64,000 bases of DNA from Pantanalinema rosaneae (GTDB lineage: Bacteria; Cyanobacteriota; Cyanobacteriia; Leptolyngbyales; Leptolyngbyaceae), in the NCBI RefSeq assembly GCF_050753385.1, contig NZ_JBLZFZ010000003.1:131256-195255 (forward strand), written 5' to 3'. How positions within the stretch are numbered: position 1 is the first letter of the stretch; every line of letters starts with the position of its first letter. The notes beneath the pieces are model-generated. The model was given only the letters and a program-made list of their open reading frames with translations, searched no databases and was not told where the DNA came from. The position numbers were made by a program, and so were the translations under genes. Below are positions 42,633-52,019 of the stretch, in pieces.

Positions 42633-43237
42633 TGAGCCTGGATTTAATTGATCAACTCAGGGATCAATTAGGTGCCAATGGATTGCCCTATCCCATCCCG
42701 ATTCATCCGAATCTGGTGCATTTGACTTTGGGTTTGTTTATTATGGCGATCGCCTTTGATATCGTCGGTGTTTTGTTTCCTCTAGAAAAACCCGTCTTTA
42801 AGTTTCTGGCCATTCCAACCACGCGATCTAACTTCTTTGACGTGGGTTGGTACAACATCGTCGCGGCTGCCACCGTTACTTTCTTTACCGTCGCCGCTGG
42901 TTTCTATGAAATCTTGCTGGCAACCCCTCCTGTGGATGTTACGAGTGCCTGGGGATTGCAGGCCATGGAAACGCTGCTCTGGCATGGAGTGGGCGGGGTG
43001 GTGCTGTTGCTATTGATTGTAGCAATGACTGTTTGGCGTGGATTTCAGCGGTTTATCTGGCGCAAAGACCAGGCACAGCAGGTGCAGTGGAGCTATCTCC
43101 TGGTGGGCTTGGGGATCTTTGTCTTGATGTTTGCCCACGGGACGCTGGGCGCACAGATGGCAGCGGAATTTGGTGTGCATATCACCGCCGATCGCCTGTT
43201 GCGAATCGGTGAGAATCCGAATTTGCTGTTGAAATGA
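42632..43237 (+). CDS. DUF2231 membrane protein (second copy)
   Basis: 201 residues from GTG 42632, which overlaps the previous stop (TAGTGA), so translation is probably coupled. Upstream in-frame options overlap the first copy heavily and are rejected. It carries LPYPIPIHPNLVHL with His25 and His30, paralogous to the first copy, plus METLLWHGVGG. Four membrane segments. It ends in ITADRLLRIGENPNLLLK, and the subunit II gene starts over its stop. Confidence 0.85.
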   Translation: MSLDLIDQLRDQLGANGLPYPIPIHPNLVHLTLGLFIMAIAFDIVGVLFPLEKPVFKFLAIPTTRSNFFDVGWYNIVAAATVTFFTVAAGFYEILLATPPVDVTSAWGLQAMETLLWHGVGGVVLLLLIVAMTVWRGFQRFIWRKDQAQQVQWSYLLVGLGIFVLMFAHGTLGAQMAAEFGVHITADRLLRIGENPNLLLK

Positions 43238-44160
43238 TGGGACGCATGAACATTCGCACAATTTTAACCTTAGGAGTCGTGGCAATTGCCCTTGCTCTCA
43301 TCAGTTTATGGATGGGGCAGCAAGCGTATTCCTGGTTTCCCCCCCAAGCGTCCGCAGAAGCGGTGCTGGTGGATCAGTTGTTTAGCTTTCTGGTGACGCT
43401 GGGAACCTTTATTTTTCTGGGCGTGGTTGGGACGCTGACCTATGCCGTTCTGTTCCAACAGGCAGGTAAGTATGACTTTAGCGATGGCCCCCCTATTGAG
43501 GGCAATGTGCCCCTGGAAATCGTCTGGACAGCTATTCCTTTTGTCCTGGTGATCTGGATTGCGGGCTACAGCTATCAGATCTATGACCAGATGTCGATTC
43601 TGGGTCCGATGGAGCATGTGCACATGGGCATGGCAACAGCGGAAGCAGCCCCACTTGAGGAATCTCCCGATCAACCGTCGGTAGAACTCATTGACGTTTA
43701 CGCACGGCAATGGGCATGGGAGTTCCATTATCCTCAACCCGCCATCACCAGTACCGAACTGCATTTACCCAATCGTCAGCGGATCAAACTGGCACTGCAT
43801 TCTGAAGATGTGCTGCATGGCTTTTTTGTGCCCGCCTTCCGTGTTAAGCAAGACATCATCCCTGGACAGGTGATTGAGTTTGAATTTACTCCGATTCGGG
43901 AGGGACGCTATCGCCTGCGAGATTCCCAGTACAGTGGCACCTATTTTGCCGCGATGCAAACCGATGTAGTGGTGGAGTCGCCGGAAGCATATCAGCAGTG
44001 GCTGGTAGCAGTGGCAACCCAACCTCCCGTTGCCGCTTATAACCGCGCCTTTGATGAATATCAGCGGGCCCACAATCCCATCAGTACAGGCTGGAAGATT
44101 GTCGAGCCTGTGCCTCCCCCGATCGTTAACTCTCCCAGTTTTCCAACGAGTACCCCATGA
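43234..44160 (+). CDS. ctaC: CuA-less haem-copper oxidase subunit II (quinol type)
   Basis: 308 residues. Two membrane helices are at the front; the cupredoxin domain holds WAWEFHYP and VLHGFFVPAFRVKQDIIPG. In ordinary cytochrome c oxidase the CuA loop reads C-x-E-x-C-G-x-x-H-x-x-M; here the same place reads DSQYSGTYFAAM, so both cysteines and the histidine are gone. This is the mark of the cyanobacterial alternative respiratory terminal oxidase, thought to take electrons from quinol. It overlaps the stop of the second DUF2231 gene, and its own stop overlaps the subunit I start. Confidence 0.93.
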   Translation: MMGRMNIRTILTLGVVAIALALISLWMGQQAYSWFPPQASAEAVLVDQLFSFLVTLGTFIFLGVVGTLTYAVLFQQAGKYDFSDGPPIEGNVPLEIVWTAIPFVLVIWIAGYSYQIYDQMSILGPMEHVHMGMATAEAAPLEESPDQPSVELIDVYARQWAWEFHYPQPAITSTELHLPNRQRIKLALHSEDVLHGFFVPAFRVKQDIIPGQVIEFEFTPIREGRYRLRDSQYSGTYFAAMQTDVVVESPEAYQQWLVAVATQPPVAAYNRAFDEYQRAHNPISTGWKIVEPVPPPIVNSPSFPTSTP

Positions 44161-45839
44161 CAAATCTTTCGGTTGATGCGATCGCCCAGATTGAACAACC
44201 GCTCCCCGGTGCGCCAAACAACTGGAAGCGGTTCTTTAGTTTCAGTACCGATCACAAAGTGATTGGGATTCAATACCTGGTTACGTCCTTCTTCTTCTTC
44301 TTAGTGGGTGGCATCTTTGCCATGATCATTCGGGGGGAACTGATTACCCCAGAAGCCGATCTACTCGATCGCGCCGTGTACAACGCCATGTTCACGATGC
44401 ACGGTACGGTGATGCTATTTCTGTGGACATTCCCCTCCCTGGTGGGGCTATCCAACTATCTGGTGCCCCTGATGATTGGAGCAAAGGATATGGCCTTTCC
44501 CCGCCTGAATGCGGCGGCATTCTGGATGGTGCCTGTGTTCGGGGTGATTTTGATGGCAAGTTTTCTGATTCCTGGCGGACCCTCCCAATCGGGTTGGTGG
44601 GCGTATCCTCCGGTAAGTCTCCAGAATCCCACGGGAAATCTGATCAACGGGCAGGTGCTGTGGATTCTGGCAGTCGCCATTTCTGGCGTATCGTCCATCA
44701 TGGGAGCCGTGAACTTTGTCACGACAATCGTGCGAATGCGGGCACCGGGCATGACCTGGTTTCGCATGCCTGTGTTTGTCTGGACGATTTTTGCGGCGCA
44801 GATCATTCAACTATTTGGCTTGCCTGCTCTGACCGCCGGAGCTGTTATGCTGCTGTTTGATCTGACCATTGGCACCAGCTTTTTTGATCCCGCTAAGGGT
44901 GGTGATCCGGTGTTGTTTCAACACTTCTTCTGGTTCTATTCCCACCCCGCTGTGTATGTCATCATCCTGCCGATTTTTGGCATTTTCTCAGAAATTTTCC
45001 CGGTCTACGCCCGCAAACCGCTGTTTGGCTACAAGGTCGTTGCCATTTCGTCTCTGATCATCACGGGGTTAAGCGGCATTGTCTGGGTGCATCACATGTT
45101 TGCCAGCGGGACTCCGGGCTGGATGCGGATGGTGTTTATGGCAACGACGATGCTGATTTCCGTACCTACGGGCATCAAGGTATTTGCCTGGGTTGCCACG
45201 ATTTGGGGCGGTAAGCTGCGTCTGAATACGCCCATGTTATTTGCTCTGGGCGGGCTGGTGATGTTTGTCTTTGCAGGGGTGACAGGCATCATGCTGGCAT
45301 CAGTTCCCTTTGACATTCACGTTAACAACACCTATTTTGTCGTCGGTCACTTCCACTATGTGATTTACGGTGCGGTGGTGATGGGAATGTATGCGGCGCT
45401 GTATCACTGGTTTCCCAAAATGACGGGACGCATGTATTCGGAAGGGTTGGGCAAGTTGCACTTTGTGTTGACCTTTATTGGCACGAATCTCAACTTCTTC
45501 CCCATGCATCCCCTGGGCTTGCAGGGAATGCCCCGCCGGGTTGCCTCCTATGACCCGGAATTCGCCTTCTGGAATGTAGTTGCCAGTTTAGGGGCGTTCC
45601 TGTTGGGGATGTCCACCTTGCCCTTTATTCTGAACATGATTGGCTCCTGGGTGCAGGGTGAAGCGGCTCCTAAAAATCCCTGGCGGGCGATCGGGCTGGA
45701 ATGGTTGGTCTCCTCACCACCCACGGTTGAAAACTATGAGGAGTTGCCGATCGTGATCGCAGAACCCTATGGCTACGGGAAGACTGAACCCCTGGTTGCC
45801 AATCCGGATCGGTTGGAGGTTGCCCATGAATCCCACTGA
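44157..45839 (+). CDS. ctaD: Haem-copper oxidase subunit I, A2 type
   Basis: 560 residues, about twelve membrane helices. Haem a ligands are His82 (FTMHGTVM) and His400; CuB ligands are His263, His312 and His313 (VHHMFASG); the haem a3 ligand is His398 (GHFHYV). Tyr267 is the crosslinked tyrosine. The motif at 261-267 is YSHPAVY in place of GHPEVY, which defines the A2 group, in which the D-channel Glu is replaced by the YS pair. The K-channel Lys is in SVPTGIKVF. Start overlaps subunit II by four bases. Confidence 0.96.
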   Translation: MTNLSVDAIAQIEQPLPGAPNNWKRFFSFSTDHKVIGIQYLVTSFFFFLVGGIFAMIIRGELITPEADLLDRAVYNAMFTMHGTVMLFLWTFPSLVGLSNYLVPLMIGAKDMAFPRLNAAAFWMVPVFGVILMASFLIPGGPSQSGWWAYPPVSLQNPTGNLINGQVLWILAVAISGVSSIMGAVNFVTTIVRMRAPGMTWFRMPVFVWTIFAAQIIQLFGLPALTAGAVMLLFDLTIGTSFFDPAKGGDPVLFQHFFWFYSHPAVYVIILPIFGIFSEIFPVYARKPLFGYKVVAISSLIITGLSGIVWVHHMFASGTPGWMRMVFMATTMLISVPTGIKVFAWVATIWGGKLRLNTPMLFALGGLVMFVFAGVTGIMLASVPFDIHVNNTYFVVGHFHYVIYGAVVMGMYAALYHWFPKMTGRMYSEGLGKLHFVLTFIGTNLNFFPMHPLGLQGMPRRVASYDPEFAFWNVVASLGAFLLGMSTLPFILNMIGSWVQGEAAPKNPWRAIGLEWLVSSPPTVENYEELPIVIAEPYGYGKTEPLVANPDRLEVAHESH

Positions 45840-46461
45840 AGTCGATTCTTCTTTAAACGCAAAGGCTCCCACGGCTCCCACGACCGATCTACACGTCAGT
45901 GCCGAACACCATCACGACGAAGCGGGCAACAGCATGTTTGGCTTCATCGCGTTTCTGCTGTCGGAAAGTGTGATTTTCCTCAGCTTTTTTACTGGCTATA
46001 TTGTCTACAAAACCAGTGCTCTGGACTGGTTGCCTCTCGGTGTGACAGGACTGGAAACCCGCGAACCCGCAATTAATACGGTGGTATTAGTTTCCAGTAG
46101 TTTTGTCATCTACGTTGCCGAACGGTTCCTGCATGTCAAAAATCTCTGGGGATTCCGGTTTTTCTGGCTGTTAACGATGGCAATGGGCAGCTATTTCCTC
46201 TATGGACAGGCGGTGGAATGGCGCAGTCTGTCGTTTGGCTTTACCGATGGCGTATTTGGTGGCACCTTTTACCTGCTCACCGGATTTCACGGGCTGCATG
46301 TGCTGACGGGGATTTTATTGCAGACGATCATGCTGGTGAGATCGTTCATCCCCGGTAATTACGATCACGGTGAATTTGGGGTAGCGGCAACATCCCTGTT
46401 TTGGCACTTCGTCGATGTCATCTGGATTATTTTGTTTGTGCTGATCTATGTCTGGCAGTAG
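45826..46461 (+). CDS. ctaE: Haem-copper oxidase subunit III
   Basis: 211 residues from ATG 45826, which has GGTTGGAGG before it and overlaps the end of subunit I. Five or so membrane helices. It contains FLLSESVIFLSFFTGY, FYLLTGFHGLHVLTGI and SLFWHFVDVIWIILF, the last two being subunit III signatures. The His-rich AEHHHDEAG near the start lies before the first helix. Last of the oxidase subunit genes. Confidence 0.93.
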   Translation: MNPTEVDSSLNAKAPTAPTTDLHVSAEHHHDEAGNSMFGFIAFLLSESVIFLSFFTGYIVYKTSALDWLPLGVTGLETREPAINTVVLVSSSFVIYVAERFLHVKNLWGFRFFWLLTMAMGSYFLYGQAVEWRSLSFGFTDGVFGGTFYLLTGFHGLHVLTGILLQTIMLVRSFIPGNYDHGEFGVAATSLFWHFVDVIWIILFVLIYVWQ

Positions 46462-46484
46462 TGGTTTGGCAGTGAGGGGATCTT

Positions 46485-47996
46485 ATGATTATCGATGACA
46501 AAATTTATGATCTGATTATTGTTGGCACGGGTGCGGTAGGTGGTACACTGGCTGCAAAACTGGCTCCCACCGGCAAGAAAATTTTGGTTCTGGAACGGGG
46601 TGATTTCATGCCCTTAGAAGAACAGAATCGCAGTAATGTGGATATCTTCAAGCGCGAACGCTACCACGCTCCTGAACAATGGTATGACAGAGATGGGGAG
46701 CCGTTTTCACCACAGATGAATTATGCGATCGGCGGTAATACCAAAATCTATGGTGCCGTGCTGACGCGATTTCGCGAACAGGATTTTGAGACAGCAAACC
46801 ATCAGTCGGGCGTTTCTCCGGAGTGGGGAATCAAGTACGCAGACTTTGAACCCTATTACACAGCAGCCGAGCAGCTTTACCAGGTGCATGGTCAGGTAGG
46901 TGCTGACTTCACCGAGCCACCCCACAGCCGGGACTATCCCTTCCCTGCCGTCTCCCATGATCCGCAGATTGAGTCCATTGTAGAAGGGCTAACCCAGCAA
47001 GGTTTACACCCTGCTCCACTGCCCCTGGGCTTAACGCGGCAAACGGATGATCCCACCAATGATTCTGAAGTGAGTGGCATTGTCCCTGCGTTGAAGCATC
47101 CGAATGTGAATCTGAAAACAGGGGCTAAGGTGGTTTGCCTGCATACCAATCCATCAGGGCAAGCCGTGAAGGGTGTAGAAGCCGAAATCGCTGGACAATC
47201 CTATTTGTTTCTGGCGGATCTGGTGGTGCTATCCTGTGGAGCAGTTAACTCGGCGGCTCTGCTCCTGCGATCGAGCAGCGATCGCCACCCCAATGGGTTA
47301 GCCAATAGTTCCGGTCTGGTCGGTCGCAATCTGATGAAAAGCTTGATGACGGTTGTGGTGCAACTGAGTACCAAACCTAATTCTGGTGCGTTTCCCAAAA
47401 CCGTTTGCATCAATGATTTTTATGGGGGCGATCGCGATTTCCCGTATCCAATGGGACACATTCAAAACGCAGGTGGTTTACTCACCGATATCATCTTTGC
47501 AGAAGCCCCGCCGATGTTTTCGGTTCTAGCAAAATTCATGCCCGGTTTTGGACTGAAGCAATTAGCCACCCACTCGATCAGCTGGTGGGCACAAACGGAA
47601 GATTTACCCAATCCAGATAATCGAGTTCGGGTCAAAGGGGAGAAACTGTCTATCGACTACACTCCCAACAACGTGGAAGCCCACGATCGCCTGATTTACC
47701 GCTGGACTGATAGCCTCAAAACGATTGAAAAAGAACTGGATGGATTTCAGCGGGGTGTGATGCATCCGCGCGGTGAAATTCCGATTCAGGTGATGGCAAA
47801 TCAATGTGGCACCTGTCGGTTTGGTGAAGATCCCACGACATCTGTATTAGACCTGAATTGTCGCACTCATGATATCGATAATCTCTATGTCGTTGATAGC
47901 AGTTTTTTCCCATCTAACGCCAGCGTCAGCCCTGCTCTGACCATTATCGCTAATGCGTTGCGAGTGGTGGATCATTTGATTGAACGATTGCACTAA
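46485..47996 (+). CDS. GMC-family FAD oxidoreductase
   Basis: 503 residues. The FAD-binding GTGAVGG is at about 15-21, with LVLERG ending the first fold. YAIGGNTKIYGAVLTRF matches the GGxT-type segment of GMC enzymes, and the C-terminal NLYVVDSSFFPSNASVSPALTIIANALRV is the family's closing motif. The active-site His/Asn usual in the C-terminal region is hard to place: a Cys pair (NQCGTCRFGED) occurs instead at about 440. It may feed electrons to the quinol oxidase encoded just upstream, 23 bases away, but substrate is unknown. Confidence 0.85.
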   Translation: MIIDDKIYDLIIVGTGAVGGTLAAKLAPTGKKILVLERGDFMPLEEQNRSNVDIFKRERYHAPEQWYDRDGEPFSPQMNYAIGGNTKIYGAVLTRFREQDFETANHQSGVSPEWGIKYADFEPYYTAAEQLYQVHGQVGADFTEPPHSRDYPFPAVSHDPQIESIVEGLTQQGLHPAPLPLGLTRQTDDPTNDSEVSGIVPALKHPNVNLKTGAKVVCLHTNPSGQAVKGVEAEIAGQSYLFLADLVVLSCGAVNSAALLLRSSSDRHPNGLANSSGLVGRNLMKSLMTVVVQLSTKPNSGAFPKTVCINDFYGGDRDFPYPMGHIQNAGGLLTDIIFAEAPPMFSVLAKFMPGFGLKQLATHSISWWAQTEDLPNPDNRVRVKGEKLSIDYTPNNVEAHDRLIYRWTDSLKTIEKELDGFQRGVMHPRGEIPIQVMANQCGTCRFGEDPTTSVLDLNCRTHDIDNLYVVDSSFFPSNASVSPALTIIANALRVVDHLIERLH

Positions 47997-48755
47997 ATGA
48001 AGATTCACCCCCGTGAAATTTATGATTTGCTGTTAGAGTCAAGCTGTAGTGATACGGCAGTGCAAGAAATTATCATTGGACTGACCTGGACGTTTTGCCG
48101 AACGGAAGGAATTGGCTTATGCATGAGTCCCGGTCAGCCGACTCGCACCTTACCCTGGTCGGGAACGCTGGTGGGAATGGCGATCGCAGATCTGGCTCCC
48201 TGGCTACGCTCCTGGGATAGCTACCAAGCAGCGATCGGTATGGCTGTGATCAATTCGGTGATCAACCAGATATCACCCTTACTCTCCCAGGCACAACCCC
48301 TTTCTCCACAAGGTTCTGCCAATCTAGCCGTGTTTGAGCATTTTCTCCCGCTGATTCGAGGGAAACGAGTGGTGATTATTGGGCGGTATCCCGGACTCTC
48401 CCAGTACGAACAAGCAGCAGACCTGACCATATTGGAGCGTCAACCCACGGCTCAGGATTTGCCGGATACCGCCTGTGAGTACCTGTTGCCCGATGCCGAT
48501 TGGGTCTTCCTCACCGCAACCTCCATCGCCAATAAGACGTTTCCCCGCCTAGTTGAACTCGCTCAATCAGCAGAGTTGGTATTGATGGAGCCCACCGTTC
48601 CCTGGTTGCCTGAGTTAGTGGATATGGGGATTGATTATCTGGCCGGAGTTGCAGTCACCGATCCAACGGCTCTACGGCAAACGATCGCCGAGGGCGGGGG
48701 AACCCGAATTTTTGATCAGGGGGTGCAATATCGCATCTTGAAACTGTCTGAGTGA
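47997..48755 (+). CDS. DUF4213/DUF364 putative heavy-metal chelation protein
   Basis: 252 residues. It begins immediately after the previous stop (TAAATG). The N-terminal half has the DUF4213 pattern (EIIIGLTWTFCRTEGIGLCMSP), and the C-terminal half has GKRVVIIGRYPGL, LTILERQP, DWVFLTATSIANKTFPRLVELA and VLMEPTVPWLPELVDMGIDYLAG, which match DUF364. The family is thought to bind metals, but its reaction is unknown. Its place after oxidase genes suggests metal delivery or protection. Confidence 0.85.
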   Translation: MKIHPREIYDLLLESSCSDTAVQEIIIGLTWTFCRTEGIGLCMSPGQPTRTLPWSGTLVGMAIADLAPWLRSWDSYQAAIGMAVINSVINQISPLLSQAQPLSPQGSANLAVFEHFLPLIRGKRVVIIGRYPGLSQYEQAADLTILERQPTAQDLPDTACEYLLPDADWVFLTATSIANKTFPRLVELAQSAELVLMEPTVPWLPELVDMGIDYLAGVAVTDPTALRQTIAEGGGTRIFDQGVQYRILKLSE

Positions 48756-48899
48756 GGCAACAGGGGGATCATCCTCGCCCCAACTAAATGGCTAAGCGGT
48801 GGATGCGATACGCTTAGGATCGTGGATTAAATAAAATCCCAGAGATTAGACGGTGGATGAGTAGATGAGTGGATGGGATGCCATTTTCTGGCGAGTCCC

Positions 48900-49421
48900 T
48901 TATGCCATAGCTGTTGTTTCCTTGCTTTTGATGGCAGCCAGTGCGGCAACTTCGCGATCAATAAAGAACAAGCCCTGGCCGTCTGTGCCAATCAACTTAA
49001 TCTTGTCGAGAATACTCTTAAACAAGAACTCTTCCTGGTGTTGTTCTGCCACATACCATTGCAGAAATTGCAGAGTGGAATAGTCCGGTTCTGTATTTGC
49101 CAGATGGACGAGATCGTTGATTTTCCCGGTAATAGATTGTTCATGGATGTAAATCTTTTCAAACATTTCCTGCAAGGAATTAAACGCTTTCGGCGGTGCG
49201 TCCATGCCGCCGATAATGGCGAGTGCCCCCGTTTCTTGCAGGTAGCTGATCAGCCGTCGCATGTGCATCATTTCTTCATCAGCGTGTTGACTGAGGAAGG
49301 TGGCGCATCCATCCAGAGCTTTGTAGGCACACCAGGAACTCATTTGCAAATAAAGGTGAGACGAAAACATTTCCAGGTTGATTTGTTCGTTCAACCGATC
49401 GATCATCGCTGTTGATAGCAT
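48900..49421 (-). CDS. ftnA: Ferritin
   Basis: 173 residues, the usual length. The diiron site is visible: Glu17 (INLEMFSSHLY), Glu50 and His53 (HADEEMMHMRR), Glu94 and later Gln/Glu in WYVAEQHQEEFLF. Four long helices, no haem-binding methionine of bacterioferritin type. It stores iron as a 24-mer cage. It is followed downstream by the convergent DUF364 gene; feoC lies just upstream on the same strand, so the iron uptake and storage genes are one block. Confidence 0.95.
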   Translation of the reverse strand: MLSTAMIDRLNEQINLEMFSSHLYLQMSSWCAYKALDGCATFLSQHADEEMMHMRRLISYLQETGALAIIGGMDAPPKAFNSLQEMFEKIYIHEQSITGKINDLVHLANTEPDYSTLQFLQWYVAEQHQEEFLFKSILDKIKLIGTDGQGLFFIDREVAALAAIKSKETTAMA

Positions 49422-49446
49422 TATTCAATTACTCCTCTATCAAAAA

Positions 49447-49671
49447 TCAAGAATTAGAATAGATCCACTCATACAGTTCCAAACTCTCTGGGGCACAGCT
49501 ATGACAGCCACCACACTGTTTGCCTGCCAGTTTACGTACACGCCCTTTGCGAATCAGCAAATTCAGCATTTCTCGCAGGGCATCGGCATCGGTTTGAAAC
49601 TGACGGGCAAGTTCTTCCAGAGACGTTTGGGGATGGGTGCGGAGGTAGGTTTGGAGTTGTTGCAGAATCAT
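49447..49671 (-). CDS. feoC: FeoC-like winged-helix protein
   Basis: 74 residues. A winged-helix fold (LEELARQFQTDADALREMLNLLIRKGRVRKL) is followed by a cysteine set CGGCHSC, as in FeoC proteins, which can bind an iron-sulfur cluster and act on FeoB. Its ATG overlaps the feoB stop by four bases, so it is coupled to feoB. Confidence 0.85.
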   Translation of the reverse strand: MILQQLQTYLRTHPQTSLEELARQFQTDADALREMLNLLIRKGRVRKLAGKQCGGCHSCAPESLELYEWIYSNS

Positions 49672-52019
49672 TGATTGACCAACACGCTTTGACGATTTGA
49701 ACTCTGGGGTGGAATGCGACGGCGATCGCTAAACCATTTCAATCCCAGCAGCACTGCGACCATGAATAGAGCCAGACCCACCAACCAGGCAATCGTGCTG
49801 CCGGGATGCTGGTTAAACGTCATGAACTGGTAGTAGAAAGTGGCAACCCAATAGGCCAACCCAGTCGTCCAGGCTCCCACAAAGGCTGTCCAACCCAGGT
49901 TGGTTTCGCGGTAGACGGCTGCTGTGGCGGAGACACAGGGGAAGTAGAGCAGCACAAAGAGCAGGAAAGCGATCGCCGCAGTCGTGCTACCAAATCGGGT
50001 CGCCATTTGTCCGAAAGTGGTGTAATGAACGTCCTGTGCTGCCGCCGCTGCCTGTTGATCGCCTGTATCGTTCAAAATGTTGAGTCCGATTGGGTCTAGC
50101 ACCTGATTAGTCAAGTCTGCCAGGTTCTTGGGAATGCTGGCGAAGGCTTCCCCGATACCGCCCCAAAAATCGAACGGTTCTTCTTCGTTGCTGGTGCCGG
50201 ATGCCTGTTCTGCCAGTTGGGTATAGAGGGAGTCCATTGTGCCGACCATGACTTCCTTGGCAAATACTCCGGTCATTAGCCCCACTGTCGCAGGCCAGTT
50301 TTCCGACTGAATTCCCATTGGGGTGAACACGGGGGTAATCGTGCGGCTGAAAGCACTCAGAATTGAATCCTGACTATTCTGTTTGCCAAAGGAACCGTCC
50401 ATGCCAACGGAGTTAATTAAGCCTAAAATCAACACCATCACCACAATCATGCGTCCAGCTTTGGTAATGAACGCCTTGAGCCGATCCCAGGCACGAATCA
50501 GCACCCCCTTAACTGTAGGAATATGGTACGGGGGCAGTTCCATCACAAAGGGCGCGGCATCGCCCCGGAACAGGGTTTTCTTCATCACCAGTCCGGTAAA
50601 GACGGCTGCCAGAATACCCAGGATATAAAGCAGGAAAACGATATTTTGACCGTTGGTGGGGAAGAAAGCCGCGCAAAAAAGAGCATAGACAGGCAGACGG
50701 GCACCACACGACATAAACGGATTCATCAAGATCGTCATCAAGCGATCGCGCCGATTTTCCAGCGTCCGGGTTGCCATAATGCCCGGAATGTTGCAACCAA
50801 ATCCCACCATCATCGGCACAAAGGATTTACCGGGAAGCCCGATAAACCGCATCAACCGATCCATGACAAATGCGGCCCGTGCCATGTAGCCTGAATCTTC
50901 CAGGACGGAGAGAAAGATAAACAACAGACCAATTTGAGGAATGAAGGTTGAAGTTGTTTTAATGCCACCACCCACACCAGCGGTTAGCAAGCCAATCAAC
51001 CAACCCGGTGCATGGATTTGTTCTAACAAATGGGCAGGACCCTGCACCACGAGTGTATCCATGCCAATATCAAAGAAATCAATAAAGGCTCCTCCCACAT
51101 TGATTGACACCATAAACATGAGGTACATCACCACCAAAAAGATGGGAATCCCCAGCCAGCGGTTTAGCACCAAGCGATCGATGCGATCGGACACTGTTTG
51201 TTTCACCAAATGAGTCCGTTCGGTAACGCCCTGAATCATGCGCCGAATCCAGGTATAGCGGCTATCTGCAATCAGTAAATCAGTATCTTCTCCCAGGGTC
51301 TGATGAATGCGGTGCCGATGCTCGGCAATCTGTCGCAGGGTATCTCGTCCCAGATCCGGCAAGTGGCGATCGTCATACTGCAACAGATTCAACGCAAACC
51401 AGCGAATATGAGCAGGATTGGCGATCGCTCGCGTTTGCAGCACTGGAATTAAATCAGCCAGTGCCTCCTCAATTACTGGAGGATAGGCCACATAGGTGCT
51501 GGGAATTGTGGAATGGATCAAAGCCTGATGAATCGCCTCTTTTAACTGCGGCACGCCTTTTCCGGTATGGGCAGAGAGGGGAACGACCGGACAGCCCAGA
51601 CGTTCAGATAGTAGCCGGGAATCAATGCGAATTTCCCGTTTCTCCGCCAGATCCATCATGTTGAGGGCGATGATGATCGGCACGCCCATCTCCAGAATCT
51701 GAGTGGTGAGATAGAGATTCCGCTCCAGATTGGAGGCATCGACAATGTTGATGATGACATCTGCCTCATCAGACAGCAGATAATCTCGTGCCACCAGTTC
51801 ATCCAGTCCGGTGGTGTTGTCTTCTGCATCCACCGAATACACACCGGGCAAATCCACTACCGTCACGGGCTGACCATGAGCGCGATAGCTGCCTTCTTTC
51901 CGTTCGACCGTCACACCGGGCCAGTTGCCCACACGCTGATTGGCTCCGGTTAGAGCATTAAACAGCATGGTTTTGCCACAGTTGGGATTGCCGACCAATC
52001 CAATCGTTGCTTGCGTCAT
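49668..52019 (-). CDS. feoB: Ferrous iron transporter FeoB
   Basis: 783 residues. GTPase motifs: G1 GNPNCGKT, G3 DLPG, G4 NMMD, G5 SAHTGKG. The transmembrane part has two Gate domains (GVGGGIKTTSTFIPQIGLLF and its later counterpart) and the segment MVGFGCNIPGIMATRTLENRRDR. It imports Fe(II) across the inner membrane. Overlaps feoA upstream and feoC downstream, each by four bases. Confidence 0.96.
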   Translation of the reverse strand: MTQATIGLVGNPNCGKTMLFNALTGANQRVGNWPGVTVERKEGSYRAHGQPVTVVDLPGVYSVDAEDNTTGLDELVARDYLLSDEADVIINIVDASNLERNLYLTTQILEMGVPIIIALNMMDLAEKREIRIDSRLLSERLGCPVVPLSAHTGKGVPQLKEAIHQALIHSTIPSTYVAYPPVIEEALADLIPVLQTRAIANPAHIRWFALNLLQYDDRHLPDLGRDTLRQIAEHRHRIHQTLGEDTDLLIADSRYTWIRRMIQGVTERTHLVKQTVSDRIDRLVLNRWLGIPIFLVVMYLMFMVSINVGGAFIDFFDIGMDTLVVQGPAHLLEQIHAPGWLIGLLTAGVGGGIKTTSTFIPQIGLLFIFLSVLEDSGYMARAAFVMDRLMRFIGLPGKSFVPMMVGFGCNIPGIMATRTLENRRDRLMTILMNPFMSCGARLPVYALFCAAFFPTNGQNIVFLLYILGILAAVFTGLVMKKTLFRGDAAPFVMELPPYHIPTVKGVLIRAWDRLKAFITKAGRMIVVMVLILGLINSVGMDGSFGKQNSQDSILSAFSRTITPVFTPMGIQSENWPATVGLMTGVFAKEVMVGTMDSLYTQLAEQASGTSNEEEPFDFWGGIGEAFASIPKNLADLTNQVLDPIGLNILNDTGDQQAAAAAQDVHYTTFGQMATRFGSTTAAIAFLLFVLLYFPCVSATAAVYRETNLGWTAFVGAWTTGLAYWVATFYYQFMTFNQHPGSTIAWLVGLALFMVAVLLGLKWFSDRRRIPPQSSNRQSVLVNQ

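Noticed and set aside
48873..49415. Plus-strand frame of 180 residues opposite ferritin
   Set aside because: Antisense shadow of a clear ferritin gene; the translation has no recognisable domain.
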